A DNA stretch of 64,000 nucleotides, from NCBI GenBank assembly GCA_022497145.1, contig MU385865.1, forward strand, positions 186,001-250,000, written 5' to 3'. Positions 48,421 through 59,299 of the stretch are shown piece by piece. Source of the DNA: Rostrohypoxylon terebratum. Its lineage: Eukaryota > Ascomycota > Sordariomycetes > Xylariales > Hypoxylaceae. Below the pieces are notes generated by a model. That model had not been told where the DNA came from and ran no database searches. It saw only the letters and a program-made list of their open reading frames with translations. How positions within the stretch are numbered: the first letter of the stretch is position 1; each line of letters opens with the position of its first letter. A program made the position numbers and the translations under genes.

Positions 48421-49385
48421 ATGTCTGTGCGCGCACAATTCGAAAACTCCAACGAGTAAGCCCCGCCATTTGCCATTTACCACTTGCCATTTAGCTCCCG
48501 GCCCACGACCCCGCGAAAGAAACAAATTTGTGTGGCAGATGCGAGGCAGATGCGAGGCCTGAAGCGTGAGAGATGGAGACTGACGATGCGATTTTAATCT
48601 TATAGGGTCGGCGTCTTCGCGACACTCACCAATTCCTATGCTCTTACTGCCGTCGGCGCAAGCGAAAATTTCTACAGTGTCTTCGAATCAGAATTGCAAG
48701 ATGTCATTCCAATTTGTCGAACTACAATTGCGGGCACGCGCATCATCGGTCGATTAACGGCAGGGTAAGAAACTTCTGAGCATCGGTAGCATTTACATAC
48801 ATGCTGGCATTAGATCTGATCAGTTCAACTTTGTTTAGAAACCGCAAAGGTCTCCTCGTCCCCACAACCACAACCGATCAAGAGCTTCAACATCTGCGAA
48901 ATTCTTTACCAGACGAGGTCAAGATCCAGAGAATAGAAGAACGTCTATCTGCCCTAGGCAATGTCATCGTATCGAATGACCACATAGCTCTAGTTCATCC
49001 CGATCTGGAGCGCGAGACGGAAGAGATAATCGCAGATGTTTTAGGTGTGGAGGTTTTCCGACAGACGATCGCGGATAACGTGTTGGTGGGCAGTTATATG
49101 AGCCTTAGCAATCAAGGCGGTCTGGTACATCCCAAGACCAGCATCCAGGACCAGGACGAACTAAGCAGCTTGCTCCAAGTACCCCTAGTTGCGGGAAGTG
49201 TCAACCGGGGAAGCAATGTGGTTGGCGCTGGTATGGTGGTCAACGACTGGCTAGCGGTCACAGGATTGGATACTACGGCGACAGAACTCAGCGTGATCGA
49301 GAGCGTCTTCCGACTAGGCGAGGGTGCGGCACCAGGTAACATTGGCGGTAAACTTAAGGACACCATGGTGGAGAGTTTCTACTAA
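48421..49385 (+). CDS. tif6: Tif6 / eIF6, 60S ribosome anti-association factor
   Basis: eIF6 binds the 60S subunit, is needed for its nucleolar assembly, and blocks joining to 40S until Efl1 and Sdo1 release it. CDS is join(48421..48455,48606..48764,48839..49385), 246 residues, the family's normal length. Introns are 150 nt (CTGAC branch) and 74 nt (CTGAT branch), and frame is kept across both. Exon 1 encodes MSVRAQFENSNE. The repeated pentein modules are visible in VGVFATLTNSYALTAVGASE, VIPICRTTIAGTRIIGRL, NRKGLLVP, IEERLSALGNVIVSNDHIAL, GSYMSLSNQGGLVHPKTS, VPLVAGSVNRGSNVVGAGM and VNDWLAVTGLDTTATELSV. No residue of note is missing. It ends in the acidic/aromatic VESFY. It follows the 604-residue gene in tandem with 818 bp between them. 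Confidence 0.98.
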
Positions 49386-51700
49386 AGAAATTGGATGGCA
49401 TCGACCACCTTTTGCGGGTTAGCCGGAAACAACGGCTTCTATTGGGTATTGAATAATGAGGTCTCGGTTGACACCCAAGAGCGTGGTTTTCACCGAGAAT
49501 TAATACATACTCTCCATGTTGACTATTAGTGGACATGGATTTATACCTACCCAGTCGCCCTAGTTAGTATGACGGACAGCTGAGTATCAAGATTCAGCAT
49601 CGAGGGTTGTTATACTGAAACAAGGGTCTGGTAATTAGTTATCCAATGAAGCTTTCCGACCACCCCATTACATTGTTATTGATGCAATCTTGAAGGCATG
49701 AGCTTGATGTCAAGGTTGGCGGGAGTCGTCTTGAGTGATCGATTGAAACAATGCCATACATAGGTATTTTTACATCTAACATCACCGATGATGAAATGTC
49801 TTCGAGGGTGTTTCAACGTTTGCAAGATGTTTATTTATAATCGAATCAGATGATCGACGATCATCGCAACCTCGGAATAATTGTCTTAACGTGAACCTGG
49901 GTACCACGTGCCATGGGTTCCGAAGATACATGTTTGCCTAGATGAAGTTCACGTTCTCTCTCTCAATATTGATTTGTCTGGCGGAGATGCCGTCCACATC
50001 AGCAATGGCGCGCCACCTTGGCTGAATGGCTTGGGCAGCCTTGGGGTCTAGAGTTTGTAGGCTGTTCGTTCACATGTAAAATAAACCAATCTTCCACGAT
50101 CTCATTCATAATAATGCATTGTGTTTGGCCGTAATGCAAGGTCCATGGTCGATTCCGCCAGGTCATAATTCCATCTTGGTACCTAGTGCAAGGGGAACAC
50201 ATAGTAGGTATTATATTACTACCGTCGTGTTGCCTCCTTCCATCATAGGCTGAGTATTCCATGCCCGCATACTTATGCCGCCTATCTCACGACATTAAGA
50301 TGTTTATCCTTTGCCCTTTCCAAGAATGTGGATAGCAATAGTATTGTCTAAGATGGTCGAAACTTTTTGACGGTCAACCCAAGTTAGTTAAGCTAGCCGG
50401 CTATCTGTACATACTGACATAGTAGTAGGACCTAGATATAAGGTAATACCAAGACAATGTGCACAGAGATGCGTTCCAGCTGGCTAGATGTAAGTGGCTG
50501 CCATTCTCGTCGAGGGGACTTGGAGGGACTGGAGCTGACCAAAGAAACACCACAAAATACTACATAGTACGTAACCTGTCGCTGGTCAGCTCCATTTTGT
50601 TTATCGTTACCTATCACAAGCCAGAGCCACGACGACCTATACGTTTTCAGACCCACGACCCACGCAACACAAAATGCTAGGCTATGGCTGAGCTGCATAA
50701 GTTGCATAAACCCCCTAGTGACCCAGTGCCAGTCCCCCTCCATCCATCTTGTTAGAGGGTCTTTTTCGCTCAAGGCTCGAGATATTCAAGACATTGCCGT
50801 CATACGTAGGTCTAGAACTCATCAACCTCAAAACTAAAACCAATATGAGGACACAACAGATAGATTAGTACTGTCTATTACCTTCGTCCTCGATTTCGAT
50901 TTCGATTTCGGGTTCGACTTGGATTCGGACTTCGGTCAATTTAACCAACCCGGACGATCTCCCGCGCCCTCCTTGTTCGTGTACTATGTAATAGAGTGTG
51001 ACCCAAACAGCCAAGTATCTAACCAAGGCTGTGGATCCTTCGAGGTGGGTATAGCACTGTATTCTCATACAGTACTACATACCGTATCGAGTGTCGAGAG
51101 GACGACATGATTGGTCCTTGGCCCTCTCATCACCCTTGCCAACCACCCGTCCAGCCGTCTTACTACCTGTGTACGCCTAGAATCTGGAATTCCGAAGTAC
51201 CGGGCGACCCACCAGCGCTCATCCTCCCATCTCGCTGCAGACTTTCAGACCGGTTTTCCACTGTCTAGCTGGTTGCTGGTCTAGCGGTGCTGCGGTGGTT
51301 TCTTTAGCACACCTCTTAGCTTATGTTTTTGTTTTGAACTTGTTGGGCTTTCGTGGGGACTGGACTCGAAGCAAAGAGCAACGAACCTCCTCCTTTTCTT
51401 CCTTGGTTTCCTTTACTTTTCTCTTCTTTCCCTATCCTTCGTTCCCTCGAACATCTTGGAAATGAGGAGATAGTATTACCTTTGACTTCTGGGATCTTAC
51501 GATTCCCCCCCCCCCCCAGAACTGTGCATTTGAAAACAATCCTAAAAAGGGGTCAGCCTATTACTGTTAGCTCGCCCAATTTCTGGGATCCCCGGCCTGC
51601 GCACCAGGGTCGAAACAATATCGGTTTATGCTAAGGCGGATTGGAACCAGTCACAGCCCGCTTCCCAAATAGGATCATCATCGAAGAGAGGAGGGCCAGC
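49386..51700. promoter_or_regulatory. 2.3-kb spacer between tif6 and the coiled-coil gene
   Basis: The spacer holds the tif6 3' end and the promoter of the gene at 51701. It contains a CGATTT repeat at about 50892-50909, a run of thirteen C at 51505-51517 and pyrimidine-rich sequence at 51390-51440. The open frame of the next gene extends upstream of its ATG to 51641 without another ATG. No other gene is supportable. Confidence 0.45.
51505..51517. repeat. C13 homopolymer
   Basis: Thirteen C in a row lie about 185 bp upstream of the coiled-coil gene. Such runs are prone to length errors. Confidence 0.8.
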
Positions 51701-53272
51701 ATGGACGCCGAGACGTACGCGGCGGGCGGCGGTCGTGGGAGGACGCACGAGGATCGCAAGGAACCAGTTACCATGACCTTCGAACCAAACGAGTACTCGC
51801 CCAACTCCTCACCATCACGACGGCCAAAACCTAGCCGTCTGCAAGCGCTCGCCGAGAGCAACAATACCTTTTTCTCGAACCTGCACCAGGAGCAGGCTCA
51901 TTGCCGCCACCACAGACAGCAGTCGGCCCCCGACTTTCGTGTCCCGGCGAGGACGCCGTCGCCTACGAGCCGCGCCAGACACCGCTCCCCAGACATGTCG
52001 CTGACGGGCGACGGCCGCCGCAGCAGCAGCCGCCGGCGACAACAACAACAACAACAACAACTGCAGCAGGAAAGCTCGCCCGGGCGCTTCGGCGGGTGGC
52101 TGAACACGCCCAATGCAGCTGACAGCACCGGCACCGGCGGCGTCGGCGGCTGCGTGTCCCCCGACACGACGCCGACGCCCAAGAGCGCGACGCCGTCTCG
52201 GCTGGGGTTCTTCGCGTCCCTGACGAAGCAACTAAGCACCCCAACGCCCTCGACCCCCTCCACGCCCTCCATCACCGTGACCAGCTCCGCCGTGGACCGC
52301 AACGCGCGCGCCACAGCCGACGAGCTGCTGAACCTAGACGTGGACACGGCGCTGTGCCCGTCGTCGTCGGCGGCGGACCGCAGCGACGCCTTCTCGCCCG
52401 CCGCGTACAAGAACCTGCAGATGAACGCGACGGGCCTGCTGCGGCGGATGCAGGACGCGTACCGCGCGCGCACGATCGCGTACAAGGAGGCGGTGGCGGA
52501 GCGGGAGGCGCAGAGGGAGGAGGCGGAGGAGACGGAGTTGAGGGTGCGGAGTTTGCGGACGCAGCTCGAGAGTATGGCGGAGAAGGCGCAGGAGCAGGAA
52601 CTGGCGATGCGGAGGCTGGTTGCGGAGCTGAGGTTCGAGAGGAGCGCGAGGGAGGAGGAGAGGGAGGGGGAGAGGAGGGAGAGGAGGAGGTTGGAGGGGG
52701 AGGTGGAGAAGTTGAAAGAGAGAGAGAGGGTGGCCGAGGGAGAGGGAGAGGGAGAGGGAGAGGGGCCGTTGATCACGGAGGATTTGTGTGTTGAGGAGGC
52801 GCAGGGACGCAAGAGGTGGAGGAAGAGCGATGGCACTGTTGGGTCGGATCTTAGCATCGATACGGATGCGGAGAGCGCGGAGAGCGAGAGCATCTTTAGT
52901 AGGAGTAGGAGCCCGACGACGATGACGTGCGCCACGGAGAGCGAGATGAATGCGGAGTTGTTGAGTGTCAGGACACCGCCTGTTGGGGCCGTGGCTCAGG
53001 GGCAGGGGCAGAAGAAGTCCGTCACTACGCCGCAGCTTACCGCGTTTCAGAGATTGGTCAAGGGGATTTCGGGAGATGGGACTGCTGCGAATGGAAGTGT
53101 GGGAGGAGTGGTGGAGGAGTGCAGCAACTGCAGAGGCCAGGACTCGAGCGTCGCGTGGGATACGGTCAGTCTCCTGCGCGACGAGAATAGGGGCTTGAAG
53201 CACCGCGTCGCCGAGCTCGAGACCGTCGTGGACGCAGCGTTGGATGTGGTGAACAGCATCGGACTGTCGTGA
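51701..53272 (+). CDS. Unrecognised coiled-coil protein with Ser/Pro-rich N-terminus
   Basis: I do not recognise this 523-residue protein. It is one open frame from the ATG at 51701 (MDAETYAAGG). The frame stays open 60 nt further upstream but has no ATG there, so either this is the start or an upstream exon exists. The purine at -3 and G at +4 favour this ATG. Residues 20-230 are low complexity: NEYSPNSSPSRRPKPSRL, a seven-Gln run coded by CAA repeats, and Thr/Pro repeats (TPTPSTPSTPS). About 232-345 is a long coiled coil (AYKNLQMNATGLLRRMQDAY to VEKLKERERVAE), ending in a GEGEGEGEG run coded by GGGAGA repeats. A second Ser-rich stretch follows, then ECSNC and a terminal helix (LLRDENRGLKHRVAELE). 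The coding region is GC-rich with long open antisense frames, a side effect of codon use. A structural or spindle-type role is possible, but nothing proves it. Confidence 0.72.
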   Translation: MDAETYAAGGGRGRTHEDRKEPVTMTFEPNEYSPNSSPSRRPKPSRLQALAESNNTFFSNLHQEQAHCRHHRQQSAPDFRVPARTPSPTSRARHRSPDMSLTGDGRRSSSRRRQQQQQQQLQQESSPGRFGGWLNTPNAADSTGTGGVGGCVSPDTTPTPKSATPSRLGFFASLTKQLSTPTPSTPSTPSITVTSSAVDRNARATADELLNLDVDTALCPSSSAADRSDAFSPAAYKNLQMNATGLLRRMQDAYRARTIAYKEAVAEREAQREEAEETELRVRSLRTQLESMAEKAQEQELAMRRLVAELRFERSAREEEREGERRERRRLEGEVEKLKERERVAEGEGEGEGEGPLITEDLCVEEAQGRKRWRKSDGTVGSDLSIDTDAESAESESIFSRSRSPTTMTCATESEMNAELLSVRTPPVGAVAQGQGQKKSVTTPQLTAFQRLVKGISGDGTAANGSVGGVVEECSNCRGQDSSVAWDTVSLLRDENRGLKHRVAELETVVDAALDVVNSIGLS

Positions 53273-53787
53273 TTCTATACATTTCTGTACGACTTCAAGT
53301 CGTTTTTGGATATTGGGTAGATTGGCCGGTTTAAACAGGGGTTTGGATGATACCTTGGCATCTTGTCATCATCTGGTATGGGACTTGCATATTGATATTT
53401 CATTTTGGATGGCATTTGGTTGTCATGAGCTCGACTTAGAGGTTAGATACCATTCAAAACCTGCATATTTATACCCACTTGCACCTGTTTAGGTCTTCTA
53501 GTCGCTATTTTGGTTGTAGATAGTTTTCATCTGAGAGCTCGCGAACTTCGGTCAGACTGAACGCAATACGATCCTTGATACGAGTTCAAAATTGGTGTCG
53601 TTTAGGTCTTGTGACAGAATATGTGTATTCCTAACGTCTAAGGCTTGATGCTTATTTGTTTCATGCCTAGCATCACCACCGGCCGTTCTCTCTCCGATTT
53701 CATCACGGATCAGCCGGACGGGTTTATATTATATATACATGTCCTCTCGCAACACCCGATATCTCTTCAGCGCTTAGTTTGCCGGTA
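53273..53787. other. Convergent 3' spacer
   Basis: The 515-bp gap lies between the stops of the coiled-coil gene and the complex I subunit gene. I see only AT-rich sequence with no special element. Confidence 0.45.
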
Positions 53788-54256
53788 TCAGTGGTGCTCT
53801 TCACCATGTCCCTCCCCGTGGTGTTCGTCCTTGAGGAATAATTGCTCATATCCGAGGTAGACAGCGAACGCTGCAGCCGCGATTCCAAAGCCGGGGAAAG
53901 CATGTCTGAATCGGTTCCATCGCGAGAATTGGCCCACGTATCGCCACTTTTCACTATATTTGTATATCTACGTCAGTGGACCGTTGAGGGGAAAGAGGCT
54001 ATTCCAGGTCGAATGGGAATGCTGTGTGACTGGAGGAGGGGAGGAGGGGAGAAGAGCGGGGGAGGAAAACTGACTTATTCTCCCAGGGATCGTATCTCGG
54101 TTCTCCGGCAGCAGCTACGTATTTCCTGATATCGAAACCGGTGACGTTGGGCTTCTCGCCGTGATGCGCTCGGAGTATCCTATCGTTTGTTAATAATTGC
54201 AGACACTTATGACATGTTTGGCATGTATGGTAAAAAACTCACCTTGAGGGATACAT
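53788..54256 (-). CDS. NDUFB3: Mitochondrial complex I accessory subunit, B12/NDUFB3 type
   Basis: This small one-helix subunit belongs to the distal membrane arm of NADH:ubiquinone oxidoreductase in the inner mitochondrial membrane. CDS is complement(join(53788..53953,54075..54179,54243..54256)), 94 residues. Exon 1 is only 14 nt (MYPS plus two bases). The introns are 63 nt and 121 nt (CTGAC branch), both GT-AG, and frame is kept. The protein reads RAHHGEKPNVTGFDIRKY, then YDPWENNEKWRYVGQFSRWN, RFRHAFPGFG, a single membrane segment (IAAAAFAVYLGYEQLFL), and a His-rich end (HHGEGHGEEHH). The PW-W-RY-G-FSR-NRF pattern before a PGFGIA helix is the family hallmark. Because each exon is short, the gene is easily missed by simple frame scans. 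A longer first exon cannot be excluded. It is convergent with the coiled-coil gene and divergent from pop2. Confidence 0.93.
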
Positions 54257-55011
54257 TGTGAATGTGTGGGAATTGGTGCGGAAAGAGTATTCCGAGGAAC
54301 CGTGAGCTGTGACGGTAAAGGCTCAATCGAATCGAATCATCAATTTAGAAGCAACTTGAGTCTTGAGAGTCTTAGAACTTAAAAACTTGGAGTCGTCCAG
54401 TGAGGTGCTCTGTATTACATAAAGTACCTTGTATATAACTATCATGAAGGATACAGATTACGACGAGGGCATAATTCGATATCTGAGTCATTTGGTCCAC
54501 AAATATGTATGTAAACTATCTTATTAGTCACTAAAACCCTTGTAAGCATCCTAAAGAAAGCTTGGGCCAAGTGAATATTCAGTAAAGCGTCTGACGGGCC
54601 GAGTCGTGCCTGCTCCGCGTCGATCTACCTAACGATGCACCTGCGGAATATCAGTTGATATGAAGTACTTCCTTCTAGATTCAGTCGTCACTTGTCGCGC
54701 CTTTTCTACTTTAAACTTTCTACTCACCTTATTACTCCACGCACAAAGTTTAACCTCCAGACAAAGCTAGGGTTAATAAGATCTTACTCACTAGTATGCG
54801 ACTCACTTGAGAAGCTTTTTTAACTTTTTAGCCTACACCCAACCATCATATTTCTACTTATCCCAACCCACACAAACCCAACAAGTATCGTCTCGTCGAT
54901 ATCGATTTCCTTTCCATTACCTAATGCCGAACGACCTCAATCCTTCCTTCATACCGACTACACGAAAAAGGATTTAAGAACACCCGCGAACAACAATCAA
55001 CGATTCACTCA
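54257..55011. promoter_or_regulatory. Divergent promoter between the complex I subunit gene and pop2
   Basis: This compact 755-bp spacer must serve both genes. The pop2 side (about 54700-55000) is rich in C, T and A, with CCCAACCCACACAAACCC-type sequence just upstream, as in fungal leaders. No other element is clear. Confidence 0.5.
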
Positions 55012-56585
55012 ATGGCACCGCCCTTGAGATTCGGGGGTGCCCCTCCCGCTATGGCGCCCTACCAACACCAATTTCCCTCCCATCCTCCTCAGAACCATGC
55101 GACAAGCCATCAACCTCCGACGCTGGGAAACTCGTACCTAGGAAATGCGCAAATGAGTCCATTCGGCGCGAATGGCCTGGGACTCGGCAGTGGTGGTATC
55201 AATGCTGTGGCTGGCGCTGGCTTAGGTGTTGGAGATCAGACCGGCTTCGCTAGTCACGCAGCTCGATCTGGTTTTCAACATGCTGCGCAACTCCAACAGC
55301 AGCAGGGCCACCCCCACCAACAAGCACATGGAATGGGTGGCGAGCGGCAAGCACGAGCCGGTGGAGGAAAGCTTCGTATTCGCGAAGTCTGGAAGCACAA
55401 CTTCGAGGAGGAAATGAGTACACTCATGGATTTGATTGACGATTTCCCTTACGTTGCTATGGTAAGTGTTGTCCAAAACCTGTTACAGCTTACTATCGCG
55501 AAAATCTAGTTATTTACTGACAACGCGACGTTAAATAGGACACAGAATTCCCCGGTATTGTGGGCCGGCCCATGGGCAATTTTCGAGGAAAGAGTGATTA
55601 CCACTATCAGTGTCTTCGAGTGAACGTCGACCTTCTTAAGGTGATCCAAATAGGAATCAGCCTGTTCAACGAGAAGGGGGAGACTCCCGCTGAACGAGCT
55701 AATGCTTCGCTCAACGAAGTCGGACTTAGTGCTCGACGAAATGCTTCCCAAGCGCAGATGCCCCTTGCTTGGCAGTTCAATTTCAAGTTCTCTCTGAAGG
55801 ATGACATGTACAACCAAGCATCCATCGAATCACTTCAGCAAGCAGGCATTGATTTTAACCTTCTGGAACGCGACGGGATCGACCCCCAAAAATTCGCGGC
55901 CCTGTTTATTGTATCCGGATTCGTTTGCTACGACAATGTCAAGTGGATTTCGTTTCACGGTGGCTACGACTTCGGTTACTTGACCAAGCTGCTCCTAGAT
56001 CAGAAACTAGCTAACGATGAGAGTGAGTTTGATAAGATCATGAAAAAATGGTTCCCTACGACGTATGACGTTAAGCACCTAATGAAATACGCGGTGAAAC
56101 TACACTCCACGGGCCTTTTGACACCTCAAGATCCCGGTTCGGCTGAGATCATGCAGAAGTTTGAGCAGAAATCGGGCTTAGAGAGCATTGCTGAGGCACT
56201 CAAGATTAAGCGTGTTGGAGCTGCCCACCAAGCTGGTTCAGACAGCCTCTTGACGGGCAAGGTGTTCTTTCAGCTACGGGAGAGAATCTACAACGGAGAA
56301 ATCTCCGACGACCACATCGGCAAGGTCTGGGGTCTTGGATTCTCAGGGATGGATATGCCGACAACAGTGCCAGGCCAAATGGGCAACGTAGACACTACTC
56401 CGCCCAGCAACCCTAACGGCAACGTCAACGGCGGCCCAACTACGCCAAGCACTGCGAGCGTCGGACTGGCCGGTACCCCAGCCGCCCAGTCTCATAATAC
56501 CAATGGCATAGGAATGGGACCTATGACACCGGGTGGAGGAGGAGGCGTTTTCGGAGCATTCAACTTTCCTCCTAGCCAACGATAG
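55012..56585 (+). CDS. pop2: Pop2/Caf1, CCR4-NOT deadenylase subunit
   Basis: Pop2 is a DEDD-family 3'-5' exonuclease that shortens poly(A) tails as part of CCR4-NOT in the cytoplasm. CDS is join(55012..55461,55539..56585), 498 residues. The 77-nt intron (TACTGAC branch) falls between FPYVAM and DTEFPG, immediately before the first catalytic motif. Residues 1-115 are a Gly/Gln/His/Pro-rich fungal extension. The nuclease domain starts at IREVWKHNFEEEM. Catalytic acids are visible as D151 and E153 (DTEFPG), D294 (HGGYDFGYL) and D385 (AHQAGSDSLLT) with H380, so the site looks intact. Other family motifs are NYQCLRVNVDLLKVIQ-like (here YHYQCLRVN) and LGFSFMDM-like variation in the GFSGMDMP stretch. 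After about residue 430 comes an Asn/Gly/Thr/Pro-rich tail ending GAFNFPPSQR, longer than in yeast relatives. Confidence 0.97.
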
Positions 56586-57796
56586 AAACGTATTGTTCTG
56601 AGGAGCCCGTCAGATTAGGGACTAGGTCGCAGCAGTCAAGTACACACAGGTTTATGTGTGCTGGCTGGCAGCTTTTCAATTCACCGTCCCACAATGATAG
56701 CTCCCTCGTTGAGCAACAGGCGCCTGGTAACTCGACCCCCTATGCTGCTTCTTCCCTCCCCCATACGCCCAATTCTACTCGCCTCATACCTTACTCTACG
56801 ACTCGGCATGCTACTGCAATTTCATTCATGAACCCGGTCAGAGGAGAGGCTCTCGTCTGTCATACTTCAGACTACGCTTGTCTAAGACGCCGCCGAAGTT
56901 CTGTGGCGTCTACTGAAAGCACCATCTAGGAGATATCTTTTCATATTTGAATGCGACAGATGCGAGGCTATGAGGCATGATTTCCTTCGTCATTGCTTTT
57001 TTTCTAAACGGGGTCTCGTCATGATGTGTAACAATATGGGAGGAGTCAACGGTCGCATGGAACGGATAGGCGGGCTAGATCTGCCTACGAATACACATGC
57101 TCAGTGAGTGTCACACGTTCGTTGGCACCTGAGATTGACTTGCAATTTTCTCTGGCTTTCGGTTGCTTTCGCCTGAGTGATGAGTGATATGGATGATGTG
57201 ATAGACGAATTATGTGATTGTATGTATGAAATGAAGTCTTAGATAATAGATTATGACTTCGGTAGAAATGAGTTTCTCCCATGCAAAGTCAGTTCCTGCT
57301 CCATGTTAACGAATTAGATCAATGAAATTAAGCCAATGTAATATATGGATGTAGCTGACGCCTCCAGAGTATTTATTGCTTATCTACCTGTAGCACACGC
57401 AAACTCGTCCGTCCGTCCGTTCCTGATAGTGATAAAAACACTAGTAACCTTAACGCCATGCGCAAACCAGAACACCGTGAACAAACACCATAAAACGTAG
57501 AATACCACCGTCCCGCCAGCATTGACAGCTAACAAAGCCGTCTATGTACAAACGTCCAGAAGAGAGAGAGAGAGAGAGAGGCATCTTGAGGTAGCCATAG
57601 CATGCATGCATCCCAAGTGAAGTAGTAATAACTCCGGGTCGTGTATCCGCATCAACGCCACACCACGAACTAATCTTTCATAACTCATCAATAAAAGGCC
57701 CCCCCCAACCCCCATCCATGCGTGATAACCATTAGGCCGAAAGTTCGTCCTGGGAGTAATTCTTCTGTTTCTTTTTATAACGAGGAGACTCTCGTT
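56586..57796. other. Convergent 3' spacer between pop2 and fyv10
   Basis: The spacer holds two 3' ends and no gene. An (AG)10 microsatellite lies at 57561-57580 and a CCGTCCGTCCGT stretch near 57408-57420. A 91-codon frame at 56654 lies in the probable pop2 3' UTR and has no motif. Confidence 0.45.
57561..57580. repeat. (AG)10 microsatellite
   Basis: Ten exact AG units lie about 220 bp past the fyv10 stop codon. Confidence 0.95.
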
Positions 57797-59299
57797 TTAC
57801 GTGATGAACACCTTCTTCAAGCGATCCTCGCTGAAGATCTCGCCGGTGCGTAGGTCCTTGACCTGGCCGTCGAGGCAGCCGGCCTTGCGGGCGTACTCCT
57901 CGAGGCGGGCCTTGCCGTAGGCGCGGCCGTTGGGCAGCATGAGGAGGTCGGGCTCGACGTTGCTCTTGGAGTGCAGGGCGTAGGGGACGTTGCGGGCGAG
58001 CTCGTTCAGCTCCGTGCTGCAGATCGGGCACACGCTAGTTGCCAGGGACAGGCTGGTCGAGTGGGAGGGCCGCGCCGTCGAGGCCAGGTGCGAGGAGTGG
58101 CAGGCGGGCGTCTTGAGGGCGGAGAGCCCGGATTGCAGGGCGATGTGGAGGAGCGGGACGGAGGGCAGGGATAACAGCGCGTTGTGCGTTTTCGTGAACA
58201 GGTTCGCGAGCATCTCCCATCGCGCGGGGGAGTACAGGTCTCGGTACTCGTCTACGTCTTGGGCGGCGGAGGGGCCGAGGGCGATCATGCCGCAGGCTTG
58301 GAGGAATTCTTTCTTATAGACGTCTCGGTAGGGGAAGAGGAATTTGCGGGCGTAGGTGATGAAGTCGGAGGGTTTGGTTGAGGGGTCGCGGATTAGCTCA
58401 ATGTATTGTTGGTATCGAAGCATGAACTCAAGATTGCTCTGATTTTTTCCCGTGGAGTTAGTAATGCAGTTCAGATATCTTTTTACCTAGGCTAGAAATG
58501 TGGCAATGGGTGACAGCTTACGTCCATCTTTCTCAATTCCTTCTTCGTATCTCCCGCCGTACACCAAGCCAGCGCCTCCGTCACACTACGGTTCAAGATG
58601 CACTTCCGAATGCGGCTCATCTGCTCGAAAGTCTCCAAGTCAACGAGCAGCTCGACTCCCTTCTCCTGAGCCAATGATCTCGCGCTCTCATTGTACCCGT
58701 GGCGTAGGAGGTAGTCGACGAGCAGGCGGTCAAGACGCACGCGGCTCCAGGCCTCGTACTTGACGTCGTCGACGCTGTACATCGAGTACAGCGCGGACAG
58801 GTGTTCGACGCGGGCGTGCTCGTGTCGGTGTAGGCGCGCCTCCTCGTCCGCGAATGCCGTCAGTTTGCGTTTTGTGCCCCGCGCTCGCGCGATCATGGCG
58901 TCGAGGCTCTTGAGGACATCGGCTTGCTGGGCTCGCCCGTTCACCGCGCCTGTGGCCGTTTCCCGCAGGGTGTTCTTTAGGTACGCCCCATCTTTCTCGA
59001 CTTCGAAGTGTGCCGATCGGAAGTTCTTCCGTAGGAGCTCGACGGGCAGGCGGAGCAGGGGTTGGTCCTGGGAAGAGGATAGTTAGCTACAGAGCTTGCA
59101 AAGGAGGGAGGACAAGATAGGAATGGGGATGGGGATGGGATTGGGAATGGGATTGGGATTAGGTATGGCTATGATGCAATGCGGTGTGCATTGGCGAGAT
59201 TGAGGATGAGGACAAGGGTGATGACGAGGATGAGGATGTAGGTGAGCTTACAAGAAGGAGGTGGTTTTCGTGGTCTAGTTTGGCTTCTGCGTCACCCAT
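57797..59299 (-). CDS. fyv10: Fyv10/Gid9 (MAEA type), GID/CTLH E3 ubiquitin ligase subunit
   Basis: Gid9 pairs with Gid2 to form the catalytic core of the GID/CTLH ligase, which in yeast degrades gluconeogenic enzymes when glucose returns. CDS is complement(join(57797..58438,58522..59067,59252..59299)), 411 residues. Exon 1 encodes MGDAEAKLDHENHLLL, and exon 2 starts DQPLLRLPVELLRKNFR. The introns of 184 nt (GCTAAC branch, with GGGATG repeats) and 83 nt (TACTAAC branch) keep frame. The N-terminal helical region includes the conserved LLRKNFRSAHFEVEKD. LisH is about 126-158 (DRLLVDYLLRHGYNESARSLA), CTLH about 160-217 (RIRKCILNRSVTEALAWC), then the CRA-type region (SDFITYARKFLFPY). The C-terminus has the degenerate RING of this subunit: CPICSTELNELARNVPYALHS and PNGRAYGKARLEEYA, lacking a full set of zinc ligands as expected for Gid9. 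Coding sequence is GC-rich. Confidence 0.96.

Noticed and set aside
51641..51700. Upstream extension of the coiled-coil protein
   Set aside because: The frame is open but starts at TTG with no ATG; no acceptor with a clear branch was found to support an upstream exon.
51898..52935. 345-codon antisense frame over the coiled-coil gene, and a 289-codon one at 52334
   Set aside because: Long antisense frames arise from GC-rich codons and low-complexity repeats on the plus strand; the sense product has the organised coiled coil.
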